The position numbers and the translations under genes were made by a program. From Polaribacter sp. Hel_I_88 (GTDB lineage Bacteria > Bacteroidota > Bacteroidia > Flavobacteriales > Flavobacteriaceae), in the NCBI RefSeq assembly GCF_000687935.1, contig NZ_JHZZ01000001.1:3048001-3112000 (forward strand): a stretch of DNA of 64,000 nucleotides, read 5' to 3'. Position 1 is the first letter of the stretch. Each line of letters opens with the position of its first letter. Below the pieces are notes generated by a model. That model was not told where the DNA came from. It was given only the letters and a program-made list of their open reading frames with translations, and did not search any database. Positions 18,224 to 28,100 of the stretch are shown piece after piece.

Positions 18224-19117
18224 TTGGATATCAATAATCAACAAACAACAAATCTTAATAAATATATTAGTTCTTCAGGAATCTGTTCAAGAAGAGAGGC
18301 CGAAAAATTTATAAAAGAAGGCAGAGTTTCCATCAATGGAAAACCTACGCAATTAGGAAATAGAGTTGGTAAAAAAGATGTTGTAAAATTAGATGGACGA
18401 TTGGTAAAACCAAAAGAAGAAACACTATACATTGCTTTAAATAAGCCAGTTGGTATTGTTTCTACTACTGATGATAGAGAACCAAACAACATCGTAAAAC
18501 ACATTAATTATCCTGAAAGATTATTCCCTATTGGACGTTTAGATAAACCATCTGAAGGATTAATTTTCCTAACAAACGATGGAGATATTGTCAATAAAAT
18601 TTTACGAGCAGGGAACAATCACGAAAAGGAATATTTTGTTTCAGTTGATAAAACAATCACAGATGATTTTATCGAAAAAATGAGTAATGGAATTCCGATT
18701 TTAGGAACTGTAACTCAAAAATGTTTGGTTGAAAAAATTAGTGCTAAAATCTTTAAAATTGTTTTAACACAAGGTTTAAATCGTCAAATTCGAAGAATGT
18801 GCGAATATTTAGATTACGAAGTAACCAAGTTAAAACGTACCAGAATTATGAATGTAGAATTAGGATATTTACAAACTGGAGATTGGCGCGAATTAACAGA
18901 AGAGGAGATGAAAGAAATTAACGGAATGATTGCTGAATCCTCAAAAACGGAGGAGGCCTCTAAAGTTAAAGAACCTGCTAAAAAGAAAGTATTCAAGAAA
19001 AAACTAGCGCCAGCTAAAAACGATTTTAATAAAAAAAGTGCTTCTTTTAGAAAATCATCACCAAAAAATAAGAGAACTACAGGCTCTAAATCTAATTTTC
19101 GTAAAAAACGAAATTAA
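18224..19117 (+). CDS. rluF: 23S rRNA pseudouridine synthase RluF
   Basis: This 297-residue protein has an N-terminal S4 domain ([20 protein letters not shown], about 11-30) and an RsuA/RluB-type catalytic domain with the active Asp in [10 protein letters not shown] (about 105-114). [14 protein letters not shown] and [12 protein letters not shown] are close to E. coli RluF, which makes pseudouridine at 23S position 2604 (and in tRNA-Tyr). A Lys/Arg/Ser-rich tail (about 245-297) follows, as in RluF. No in-frame ATG exists near the S4 domain, so the start is TTG at 18224, supported by the promoter box just upstream. Confidence 0.92.
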   Translation: MDINNQQTTNLNKYISSSGICSRREAEKFIKEGRVSINGKPTQLGNRVGKKDVVKLDGRLVKPKEETLYIALNKPVGIVSTTDDREPNNIVKHINYPERLFPIGRLDKPSEGLIFLTNDGDIVNKILRAGNNHEKEYFVSVDKTITDDFIEKMSNGIPILGTVTQKCLVEKISAKIFKIVLTQGLNRQIRRMCEYLDYEVTKLKRTRIMNVELGYLQTGDWRELTEEEMKEINGMIAESSKTEEASKVKEPAKKKVFKKKLAPAKNDFNKKSASFRKSSPKNKRTTGSKSNFRKKRN

Positions 19118-19153
19118 ACAAAATATTAAAACTTTCTAAATTCCATTCCTTTA

Positions 19154-19173
19154 GGAAGGTTAGGAAGGGCTTT
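19154..19173. repeat. Dispersed GGAAGGTTAGGAAGGGCTTT repeat
   Basis: This 20-bp sequence between rluF and tgt matches, at 18 of about 20 positions, the reverse complement of 45024-45043 (GGGAAGGTTAGGATGGGCTT on minus). A small TTCCT-TT-AGGAA hairpin overlaps its 5' side. It is part of a known type of flavobacterial extragenic repeat; it may serve as the rluF terminator since it ends in a T-run. Confidence 0.6.
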
Positions 19174-19177
19174 TTAC

Positions 19178-19185
19178 TATATTTG
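19178..19185 (+). promoter_or_regulatory. tgt -7 box; probably leaderless transcript
   Basis: TATATTTG (TAnnTTTG) lies only 5 bp before the tgt ATG at 19191. With a transcription start a few bases after the box, the mRNA would begin at or within 1-3 nt of the start codon. Confidence 0.5.
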
Positions 19186-19190
19186 CCACA

Positions 19191-20321
19191 ATGAAATTCG
19201 ACTTAAAAATTACCGATCCAAAAAGTAAAGCAAGAGCAGGAACAATCACCACAGATCATGGTGAGATTGAAACGCCAATTTTTATGCCTGTAGGTACTGT
19301 TGGTACTGTAAAAGGAGTTCATCAAACAGAACTTAAACAACAAGTAAATCCTGATATAATTTTAGCAAATACGTATCATTTATACTTACGACCTAAATTA
19401 GATATTTTAGAAGCTGCTGGTGGTTTACACAAGTTTATGAATTGGGATAGAAATATTTTGACAGATTCTGGTGGTTACCAAGTGTATTCTTTATCTGGAA
19501 GAAGAAAAATTAACGAAGAAGGTGTAAAATTTAAAAGTCATATAGATGGTTCTATGCACTTTTTTACACCAGAAAATGTAATGGAAACTCAACGAACAAT
19601 TGGGGCAGATATTATTATGGCTTTTGATGAGTGTACACCTTATCCTTGTGAATATAATTACGCAAAACGCTCTATGCACATGACTCATAGATGGTTGGAT
19701 AGATGTATAAATCATTTAGAAAAACTACCATTTAAATACGGTTTTGAGCAAACTTTTTTTCCAATAGTTCAAGGAAGTACGTATAAAGATTTGCGAAGAC
19801 AATCTGCAGAGTATATAGCAAATTCTAACCAAAAAGCAAATGCAATTGGCGGTCTTTCTGTGGGTGAACCTGCAGAAGAAATGTATGCAATGACTGAAGT
19901 TGTTACAGAAATTTTACCAGAAGACAAACCTAGATACTTAATGGGAGTTGGAACGCCAATTAATATTCTTGAAAATATTGCTTTAGGAATTGATATGTTC
20001 GATTGTGTGATGCCAACCAGAAATGCCAGAAATGGAATGTTGTTTACAGCTCATGGAAGCATCAACATAAAAAATAAAAAGTGGGAAAAAGATTTTTCGG
20101 CAATTGATGAAATGGGCATTACTGAAGTAGGTACCTATTATTCAAAAGCCTATTTACGTCATTTATTTGTTGCTAAAGAAATGTTAGGGAAACAAATTGC
20201 ATCGATTCATAATTTAGGATTTTATGTTTGGTTAACTCGCGAGGCAAGAAAACATATTATAGCTGGAGATTTTAGAGAATGGAAAGATAAGATGGTGAAG
20301 CAAATGGATAACCGTCTTTAA
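19191..20321 (+). CDS. tgt: Queuine/preQ1 tRNA-ribosyltransferase (tRNA-guanine transglycosylase)
   Basis: 376 residues, full length. Tgt exchanges G34 for preQ1 in tRNAs with GUN anticodons. Motifs: IFMPVGTVGTVKGV (about 30-43), LTDSGGYQVYSLSGRR (about 89-104), the nucleophile region AFDECTPYP (about 144-152), GGLSVGEP (about 222-229), and the FDCVMPTRNARNG stretch (about 269-281). The bacterial zinc site near the C-terminus (CxCxxC) is not evident: that region reads DEMGITEVGTYYSKAYLRHL, as in the short flavobacterial Tgts that lack most Zn cysteines. It is followed by the lptG/F gene. Confidence 0.95.
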   Translation: MKFDLKITDPKSKARAGTITTDHGEIETPIFMPVGTVGTVKGVHQTELKQQVNPDIILANTYHLYLRPKLDILEAAGGLHKFMNWDRNILTDSGGYQVYSLSGRRKINEEGVKFKSHIDGSMHFFTPENVMETQRTIGADIIMAFDECTPYPCEYNYAKRSMHMTHRWLDRCINHLEKLPFKYGFEQTFFPIVQGSTYKDLRRQSAEYIANSNQKANAIGGLSVGEPAEEMYAMTEVVTEILPEDKPRYLMGVGTPINILENIALGIDMFDCVMPTRNARNGMLFTAHGSINIKNKKWEKDFSAIDEMGITEVGTYYSKAYLRHLFVAKEMLGKQIASIHNLGFYVWLTREARKHIIAGDFREWKDKMVKQMDNRL

Positions 20322-20328
20322 AATTGTA

Positions 20329-20360
20329 GACAGTTTTTAAGTAGGCAGTTTGCAGTCATC
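20329..20360. repeat. GGCAGTTTGCAGT-type extragenic repeat fragment
   Basis: The segment with 'cagtttttaagtaggcagtttgcagtc' is built from the CAGTTTT/GGCAGT words also seen at 63269-63330. It is a short degenerate repeat between tgt and lptG/F. Confidence 0.4.
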
Positions 20361-20412
20361 AAAATAGGGATATCAAATTAAAGATTTTAAAATAAAAAAT
20401 AAAGCTGCGCTT

Positions 20413-21504
20413 TTGAAGATAATTGATTGGTACATATTAAAACGATTTCTGGTAACTTTTTTCTTTACCTTATTAATCTTGATTCCTATAGCTGTTGCAA
20501 TTGATATTTCTGAAAAAATAGATAATTTTTTAGAACATGCAGATTTAGGTTTTTATCAAATAGTAGATGAATATTATAAAAATTTTATCATCTATTATGC
20601 CAATACTTTTATGCCTTTAGCGTTATTTATCGCCGTTATTTTATTTACTTCAAAATTATCTAACAACACAGAAATTATTGCTATTAACAATGCAAAAGTA
20701 TCTTTTACACGTTTTTTGTATCCCTATTTTGTTGGGGCAACTTTAATTACAATTTTATCTTTAGTAATGAATCACTTTGTGGTACCAAATAGTAGTACTA
20801 CAAGAAAAAACTTCGAAAAAGAGTATATAAATAACAGAAGACAACAACAGGAATTTAAATTTGTAAGTGATTTTAGTCTTCAATTAACAGATAGTACGTA
20901 TATTTTTATTAAAAATTTTAATACGGAAACCAATGCAGGTTATGATTTTACATCAGAATTATATGATGGTTTAGAGTTAAAAACAAAATTGGTAGCCGAT
21001 AATATTAGATACAATGAAAAAGATTCTACTTTTTCTGTTCAAAATTGGCGATTGCGTAAAATTTATAAAGATAGAGATAGCATATTTTCGGGTAATAAAA
21101 TTGACACAGTTTTTAATTTTACACCTAGAGATTTAATTTATAAATCTGCATTATCTCAAGAAATGACTTCAGATGAGTTGTATAAATTTATTAATATTTC
21201 TAAAAAAAGAGGTGTTAAAAACCTAAATGCGTATTTGGTTGAATTTCATAAAAGAACAAGTCTGCCAATAGCCTCTTATATTTTAACAATTATAGCTGTG
21301 GCTTTGGCTTTTAGAAAAAGAAGAGGAGGTACAGGTGTAAATTTGGCTATCGGCATTGGGTTGATGTTTGTATACGTTTTTCTAATGAAAATTTCCGAAG
21401 TTTTAGGCGCTGTTGCAGGTGTAAATTCGCTTTTATACGTATGGATGCCAAATATTTTCTTTGGTTGTGTTGCCATTTATCTATATAATAATGCTAGAAA
21501 GTAA
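20413..21504 (+). CDS. LptF/LptG family lipopolysaccharide export permease
   Basis: This 363-residue YjgP/YjgQ family protein has an N-terminal pair of helices (IDWYILKRFLVTFFFTLLIL...), a third helix near 60-77, a large periplasmic beta-jellyroll domain (about 125-260) and three helices at the C-terminus. It passes LPS from the inner membrane to the Lpt bridge with LptB. The start is TTG at 20413: the family N-terminus (MKIIDWYILKRFL) begins exactly there and no ATG fits. Its end overlaps the start of the EamA gene by 14 bp. Confidence 0.9.
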   Translation: MKIIDWYILKRFLVTFFFTLLILIPIAVAIDISEKIDNFLEHADLGFYQIVDEYYKNFIIYYANTFMPLALFIAVILFTSKLSNNTEIIAINNAKVSFTRFLYPYFVGATLITILSLVMNHFVVPNSSTTRKNFEKEYINNRRQQQEFKFVSDFSLQLTDSTYIFIKNFNTETNAGYDFTSELYDGLELKTKLVADNIRYNEKDSTFSVQNWRLRKIYKDRDSIFSGNKIDTVFNFTPRDLIYKSALSQEMTSDELYKFINISKKRGVKNLNAYLVEFHKRTSLPIASYILTIIAVALAFRKRRGGTGVNLAIGIGLMFVYVFLMKISEVLGAVAGVNSLLYVWMPNIFFGCVAIYLYNNARK

Positions 21505-22405
21505 ATTAAAAAATTACCTATTATTACATCTTATCGTTTTTATTTGGGGCTTTACAGCAATTTTAGGTGCATTAATTACTATTGATGCAATTCCGTTAGT
21601 TTTTTTTAGAATGGGGTTGGCTGTTTTTTTTATCGGCATTTATTTTATATTCAAAAAAAAACCTTTTTATGTTGATAAAAAAGGATTGGTTAAGTTTTTA
21701 TTTACAGGAATTATTATTGCCCTGCATTGGATTTTTTTCTTCAAAGCGATAAAAGTATCTAACGTTTCAGTGGCTTTAGTAACTATGAGTACAGGTGCTT
21801 TTTTTACATCACTCATAGAACCAGTTTTCTTTAAGAGAAGAATTAAAACCCTAGAAATTATATTAGGTTTAGTTGTAATTTTCGGACTGTATATTATATT
21901 TAATTTCGAAAGTCAGTATAAATTAGGAATTATTTACGCACTCATATCATCGTTCTTAAGTGCCTTATTTGCAGTTTTAAATGGTATGTTCATCCAAAAA
22001 TATGATGCTTCAAGAATTTCATTTTATCAACTTTTATTCGGAACTTTATTTGTTACAGTTTATCTTTTAATTAACAGCAGTTTTTCAGTTTCATTTTTTA
22101 CGTTACAAAGTATGGATTGGGTGTATTTGTTTGTGCTAAGTAGTATTTGTACAGCATATGCATTTATAGCTTCTGTAAAGATTATGAAGTTTATATCTCC
22201 TTACACTGTAATGTTGACTATTAATTTAGAGCCTATTTATGCCATAATATTAGCGTTATTTATTTTTGGCGATAAAGAAAAAATGAATCCAGAATTTTAT
22301 TTTGGAGCTTTTATAGTTTTAGGAGTTGTTTTGTTTAACGGAATTATTAAGAATAAATTGGTTATAAAGCAAAAAATTCAGCAAAGAGTAAAATCAAAAA
22401 AGTAG
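21491..22405 (+). CDS. EamA/DMT family transporter
   Basis: This is a 304-residue drug/metabolite transporter with about ten hydrophobic helices arranged as two EamA halves. The first half has LIVFIWGFTAILGALIT (about 13-29) and the motif IIALHWIFFFKAIKVSNVSV; the second half ends with LNLEPIYAIILALFIFGDKE-type sequence. The preferred start is the ATG at 21491, which lies inside the last codons of the Lpt permease (14-bp overlap) and suggests coupling; an upstream GTG (21461) would add an unneeded ten residues. The substrate is unknown. Confidence 0.88.
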   Translation: MLESKLKNYLLLHLIVFIWGFTAILGALITIDAIPLVFFRMGLAVFFIGIYFIFKKKPFYVDKKGLVKFLFTGIIIALHWIFFFKAIKVSNVSVALVTMSTGAFFTSLIEPVFFKRRIKTLEIILGLVVIFGLYIIFNFESQYKLGIIYALISSFLSALFAVLNGMFIQKYDASRISFYQLLFGTLFVTVYLLINSSFSVSFFTLQSMDWVYLFVLSSICTAYAFIASVKIMKFISPYTVMLTINLEPIYAIILALFIFGDKEKMNPEFYFGAFIVLGVVLFNGIIKNKLVIKQKIQQRVKSKK

Positions 22406-22478
22406 TACTATTTAGCGTAAAAAAGTAAATTTTGTAGTATGTTTGTTAATCAAAATAGATCATCAAAATAACTACACA

Positions 22479-23432
22479 ATGGAATATTTAGATTTCGAAA
22501 TGCCAATAAAAGAGCTTGAAGATCAGCTACAAAAGTGTCAAATTATTGGAGAAGAAAGTGAAGTAGATGTAACTGCTACTTGTAAAAAAATTGAGAAAAA
22601 ATTAGCAACTGCTAAAAAAGATATTTATAAAAACTTAACACCTTGGCAAAGAGTTCAATTGTCAAGACACCCAAACAGACCTTATACTTTAGATTATATC
22701 AAAGCACTTTGTGGAGATACTTTTATGGAACTTCATGGAGATAGAAACGTAAAGGATGACAAAGCCATGATTGGTGGTTTGGGTAAAATTGGCGATCAAT
22801 CTTTTATGTTTATTGGTCAGCAAAAAGGTTTTAACACAAAAACGCGTCAATTCAGAAACTTTGGAATGGCGAATCCTGAAGGATATAGAAAAGCATTGCG
22901 TTTAATGAAAATGGCAGAGAAATTTGGGATTCCTGTTGTTACGTTGTTAGATACACCTGGAGCTTATCCTGGTTTAGAAGCAGAAGAACGTGGACAAGGA
23001 GAAGCAATTGCAAGAAATATCTTTGAAATGACTCGCTTAAAAACCCCAATCATTACAATTGTAATTGGTGAAGGAGCTTCTGGAGGTGCATTAGGTATTG
23101 GAGTAGGAGATAGAGTGTATATGATGGAAAATACTTGGTACACAGTAATTTCACCAGAATCTTGCTCTTCTATTTTATGGAGAAGTTGGGAATTTAAAGA
23201 ACAAGCAGCAGAGGCTTTAAAATTAACAGGAACTGATATGAAAAAGTTAAAGTTAATTGACGGAATTATTAAAGAACCAATTGGTGGTGCACATGCAGAT
23301 AGAGCAGGAGCTTTTAAAGCTGTTCAAGAACAAATAATAGCTGCTTATGACGAATTAAAAGATTTAATTGAAGAAGAATTAGTTGCTAAAAGAATGGATA
23401 AATACGCAAATATGGGTGTTTATAAAGAATAG
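22479..23432 (+). CDS. accA: Acetyl-CoA carboxylase carboxyltransferase subunit alpha
   Basis: 317 residues from the ATG at 22479; an upstream TTG (22443) would add twelve residues that are not part of the family. AccA, with AccD, transfers the carboxyl group from biotin to acetyl-CoA, making malonyl-CoA. Landmarks: [19 protein letters not shown] (about 54-72), [20 protein letters not shown] (about 154-173), [15 protein letters not shown] (about 192-206), and [11 protein letters not shown] (about 221-231). A strong terminator follows. Confidence 0.96.
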   Translation: MEYLDFEMPIKELEDQLQKCQIIGEESEVDVTATCKKIEKKLATAKKDIYKNLTPWQRVQLSRHPNRPYTLDYIKALCGDTFMELHGDRNVKDDKAMIGGLGKIGDQSFMFIGQQKGFNTKTRQFRNFGMANPEGYRKALRLMKMAEKFGIPVVTLLDTPGAYPGLEAEERGQGEAIARNIFEMTRLKTPIITIVIGEGASGGALGIGVGDRVYMMENTWYTVISPESCSSILWRSWEFKEQAAEALKLTGTDMKKLKLIDGIIKEPIGGAHADRAGAFKAVQEQIIAAYDELKDLIEEELVAKRMDKYANMGVYKE

Positions 23433-23460
23433 TTTTTAGTGCTACTAGAAACAAGAAAAT

Positions 23461-23500
23461 AAAAAAAGCCTAATTCTTATATAAGAATTAGGCTTTTTTT
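23461..23500. terminator. Strong palindromic terminator after accA
   Basis: A perfect palindrome with stem AAAAAAAGCCTAATTCTTAT pairing with its exact complement. It has T-runs on both strands and can act in both directions, ending accA on plus and, after the tandem array, the TlpA-like transcript on minus. Confidence 0.93.
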
Positions 23501-23503
23501 ATT

Positions 23504-23937
23504 TTCAAACTTCGATCTTCAAACTTCGATCTTCAAACTTCGATCTTCAAACTTCGATCTTCAAACTTCGATCTTCAAACTTCGATCTTCAAACTTCGAT
23601 CTTCAAACTTCGATCTTCAAACTTCGATCTTCAAACTTCGATCTTCAAACTTCGATCTTCAAACTTCGATCTTCAAACTTCGATCTTCAAACTTCGATCT
23701 TCAAACTTCGATCTTCAAACTTCGATCTTCAAACTTCGATCTTCAAACTTCGATCTTCAAACTTCGATCTTCAAACTTCCATCTTCAAACTTCCATCTTC
23801 AAACTTCGATCTTCAAACTTCGATCTTCAAACTTCGATCTTCAAACTTCGATCTTCAAACTTCGATCTTCAAACTTCGATCTTCAAACTTCGATCTTCAA
23901 ACTTCGATCTTCAAACTTCGATCTTCAAACTTCCATC
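23504..23937. repeat. Tandem array: 31 copies of a 14-bp unit
   Basis: Exactly 434 bp = 31 units of TTCAAACTTCGATC on plus. Counting by eye, 28 units are identical; units 20 and 21 (23770-23797) and unit 31 (23924-23937) have CATC instead of GATC. The array starts 3 bp after the accA terminator and its last base is the final G of the TAG stop codon of the minus-strand gene 23937-24971. On plus all three frames are open (period 42 nt, 14 codons, no stop) but no start codon is present. On minus every frame soon meets TGA. No unique spacers exist, so it is not CRISPR. Confidence 0.97.
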
Positions 23938-24971
23938 TAAATCCCTAAAGAATCAAACATCGACTTTAATGCTGGGTCAGAAGGTCTAGGAGCGTTTGCA
24001 TCTACTATATTTCCATTCGGGTCTACCAATATAAATCTTGGAATTCCGTTTATTTGATACATTTGTTGAAAAGAAAAATCTTGTCCAGACCAAAGCTGAA
24101 CTCCACTCATATTTCTAGCTTTTACAAAATCTCTCCATTTCTTTTCTGCTGCTTCCCAAGAACCACCACTTCTTTGAGATTCATCTGTAGAAATACTGAT
24201 AAATTCTATATTTTTATTTTGATACTCTTTTTCTAAATTTTGTAAATATGGAATTTGCTGAATACAAGGACCACACCAAGTTGCCCAAACATCAATATAA
24301 ACATATTTTCCTTTATAATCATCTAAAGAATTCTTACCACCTTTTATGTTGATGTAATCTTCAAATTTTGGAGAAGGTTTACCAACACCCATAATTTGAT
24401 TTTGTGCATAGGCATTATCAAAATAAGTAACTAATTGCTCATTTTGTTGCTTTACTGAGGCATATAAAACACTATCTAAATTTTTATGAGATTCTAAAAT
24501 ACTGTCGTATTCAAATTTTATTTGATCTACTTTTTTTCGAAACGCTTCCTCTTCTAAATTTAAAATAAGTTGAGGATTTCCCATTTTTTGACTTTTCTCT
24601 ATTTGAGCCAACACAAAATTACTATTAGAAGATCCTTCACCCGAAAACTTGAAACTAGTCATAAATTTATCTGAATCGCCATTTAAAACAATATTATAAC
24701 CGTTTTTTAAATAAATTGGCGCTCTTTTAGTATCACTTGTTTGTATTGTGTAGATTTCTCCTTGATTGGTTTTTAACTTTAATGTGTCTTTGAAAGAACC
24801 ATTTTCGTTAATTTTCATAGTTTTTAAAACGCCTTCTCTGCTAATAATTGTTAACGTTGAATCTTTATTGTTTTCTAATTTTCCAGATAAGGTAATATAG
24901 TCTTTTGGTTGCTCTTGGCTACAAGCAATCATTACTAACAAACCTAGAATAAGTGAGCTTATTTTTTTCAT
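23937..24971 (-). CDS. TlpA-family thioredoxin-like lipoprotein with DUF4369 N-terminal domain
   Basis: 344 residues. The N-terminus is a lipoprotein signal (LGLLVMIAC, Cys about 17). A DUF4369-type beta domain (about 25-130) is followed by a helical linker and a C-terminal AhpC/TSA-thioredoxin domain (about 200-344) with the active site VWATWCGPCIQQIP (CxxC about 233-236) and the cis-Pro loop GIPRFILVD. It probably reduces disulfides in the periplasm, as ResA/TlpA-like proteins do. The stop codon abuts the 14-bp tandem array, which therefore forms its 3' UTR. Confidence 0.9.
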   Translation of the reverse strand: MKKISSLILGLLVMIACSQEQPKDYITLSGKLENNKDSTLTIISREGVLKTMKINENGSFKDTLKLKTNQGEIYTIQTSDTKRAPIYLKNGYNIVLNGDSDKFMTSFKFSGEGSSNSNFVLAQIEKSQKMGNPQLILNLEEEAFRKKVDQIKFEYDSILESHKNLDSVLYASVKQQNEQLVTYFDNAYAQNQIMGVGKPSPKFEDYINIKGGKNSLDDYKGKYVYIDVWATWCGPCIQQIPYLQNLEKEYQNKNIEFISISTDESQRSGGSWEAAEKKWRDFVKARNMSGVQLWSGQDFSFQQMYQINGIPRFILVDPNGNIVDANAPRPSDPALKSMFDSLGI

Positions 24972-25105
24972 TTTTAAAATTTCAAATTGAGTGCAAATAT
25001 AAAACTTTCTCTTGCAAGAAAATAGTTAAAATCACTTGTTTTACAAGCTGTAAAAACAATTTTAAAGTTAAATTTTGAGATTTACTATTGTATTAATTTT
25101 ATTTT

Positions 25106-28100
25106 TTAAACAACATCTACAACACTTATTCCATTGCTTTTTTTTGTGATTTTAATTTGTGTAGGAATTCTTTCTTTTAAGTTTTCTACATGCGAAATTA
25201 TCCCAATCATTTTTCCTTGAGATTGTAAAGTTTCCAGCGTAGAAATTACAGTTTCTAAAGTATTACTATCTAAGGTTCCAAAACCTTCATCAATAAAAAG
25301 TGAATCTATTTTTACATTTTTACTTGCTAAATCTGACAATCCTAAAGCCAAAGCCAAACTAATTATAAACTTTTCTCCACCACTAGATGTGTCTACCAAT
25401 CTTGCTTGATCTGTTTGATAATGATCAATTAAATTAAAATTCAACTCTTCTTTTGGCTTATAATCTTGCTCCATTTTTAACGAATAACGTTTGTTTAAAT
25501 TGAACAAATGAACATTCGCTAAATCCAATAAATGTTTCAACGTTAAACGTTGCACATATACATTAAAAGCTTCTTTTGAACTACCAATAATTTTATATAA
25601 ATCTCTCCAAGTAGTACAAACTGCTGTTTGCTCATCAATCTTTTTATAAATTTCTTGATTTCGGTTTTTAATTTCTTGATCTTTTCTAAACGCTTCTTTT
25701 ATTTCTCCTTTTTCTGCGGATAAAGTATCTTTTTTAGTTTTTAATTCCTGTAAAGAAACTTTTATATCATCTTCAGCAATTTCAAAATTTTTGCTAGCAT
25801 TTAAGCTTTCTATTGCTTTTTGGTTGGTTTCTTTTAGGGTGTTTAGTTTTATTTGTTTTTCTTTAATAAGCTCTTTTTGTTTCGAAATTATGGAAACATC
25901 ATCTTTAGCCAATAAAGCGTTTTCTATATTTTCTTTGGATGTAAAATCACTATTTTTTAAATGATTTTCAAGTGATGATTGCAAAACATTTAGTTCCTCT
26001 TTTAAAGTTTTTTGAGTTTTTATATTTTCAACTTTTAAAGTTTCTCTTTCGTTTCTTGCATCTATATATTTCTGCAATTTTCTTGAAGTTATTTCTTCTT
26101 TTTCAATCAGTTGCTTACTAATGAACTGTAAATTTTCTCTTTTATTTTCTACAGATATATGTAGAGGTAAAATATTGGAACGTTCTGTTTTTAGCTGAAA
26201 TATTTTGGATTCACTCTCTTTGATGTTTTTTAAATATTCTTGCTGATTTTCAATAAAAGTTTTTAATTGTTTTTTTATCGATGTTAAATTATTGTGTGAA
26301 ATTGTAATTTCATTTTTTAATTTTTCAAGATTTTTTTGAGCTGTAATATATGTAAGAATTGATTTTTCAATCTTTTCTATAAAAGAATTTATTTGCTCAA
26401 TAGTTGGTAATTCAAAATTGAATTTAGATAGTTTTATTGTCAGATTACTTTCTAAAACGTTACAAATTTCAGTATTCTTGTCTATCAATTTTTTCTTTTC
26501 GCTAATTTCTAAACTACCATTTTTGATGTTTTCTTTTAAAGTAGCATCTTTCGTTTTTAAAATATCAAAAGATTCGTTTTGCTCTTTTAAAACTGTTGAG
26601 ATTTTATCTTTTTTAACTTGTAAATTTTGAGTAAATTTTATCTTTTCTTCTATAGATTGAAGTTTATTAAAAGTTGATTTTAATTCAAAATCGATTTTAG
26701 TAACATCTTTTAACTCGCAATCAATTTGTAGAGTTTTTGCTTTTTGATGAATCGATTTTAAGGCTTCATTAATTGATTTTATTTGCTTAGAAATATTATC
26801 AATCGATGTCAATAATTTCACTTCAATTTTATCTAATTCAGATTTGGATTCTTCTAACTTTTTTAATTGTTCTTTTCTCTTATTTAACTCCAATTCAGAT
26901 TTCGAAACTCCATTTGCTTCTAAGTTTTCTGCAAAAGGATGATGCTCAGAACCACATAAACCACAAGGTTTTCCATCAACTAGATTCTTACGATCTTCTT
27001 CATATTTCGCGATACTTTTTTCTAAATCTAAAATCTTTTCAGCATCAAAAACCGATTTTTTTTGAACCTCAATTTCTTTTTTAAGAAGGTTTATTTCTTT
27101 CTTAATAGTATCTAATTCAAAAGAATAAGTTTTATGTTGAATTGATATTTCAGCCAAATCTTTTTCCTCTTTTACGATTTCTTCAGAGAAATTTTTGAAT
27201 TGTTTTAGATCAGCAATTTTTAAAGAAAGTTTTTTTTCTTCGGATAATAAATCACTTAAATTATGTTTTTTTAAATCGTTATTAAGCTGATGAATTTCTT
27301 TATCTAGGGTTTCAATTTCTTGTGATTTTTTATCTAGAATTTCTTTGTTTTTAAAGAATTCAGTATTGGTACTTTCTATATTTTTTTTCTTTTCAGAAAT
27401 AAGTATTAGGCTTTCATTTAAAGATTCTTTATTCGTTTTTAAAGTTGTTAACCCTTTTGTCCAACCAGAAATTTCTTTGCTTACTTCTTCTAAATATTGA
27501 TGTTCAGTAAGATACTTTTCATCAATTTTAATCTTTGCTTCGATTTCTGTTAAGTCTTTAGAAACATTGCTTTGTTCTTTTTTGGAAGATTCAATTTGTG
27601 AATTTAATTCAGCTAATTTCTTTTTAGTTTTTTCCTTATTGTCAAGTTCATTTTTAATCTGATTATCTAATTTTGTAATCAAATCGAACTTTGGCAACCA
27701 TAAAGAAAATGTTTTTTCTGCTTTTTCAATTTCAAGAACTTGTTGTTTAGAAATTTCTGTTAGGTTTTTAATAATTGGCTCACGTTGTTTTAATTCCTCT
27801 TCTAAAATCTTTAACTGTTGAACTTTATCAAAAGAATTTTTTTCATTTCTATTTAAATTTTCAATGATTTCCTTAAAAGGAGCAGCTTTTTCATTGAGTT
27901 CTAATAATTCAAATTCAGTTTTATGGTTTTCTAAATCAGTTTTTATTTCTTTGGCATCTTCGGCTAATTTTTCAGTTTGGATATTTAATTCTTTAGCTTT
28001 TGAATACCAATTCACAATCAACTGTATGCTTTCTATTTCTTTGTCCGATTTTACAAGTTCAGCATCAAGTTCTTTGTCTTTTTTTACAAGTTCCTGTTTT

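Noticed and set aside
22443..22478. Upstream TTG start for accA
   Set aside because: It adds twelve residues not seen in the family; the ATG at 22479 gives the usual N-terminus.
23504..23937. CRISPR-like array
   Set aside because: Units of 14 bp are head-to-tail with no spacers and no cas genes in the window; it is a simple tandem repeat.
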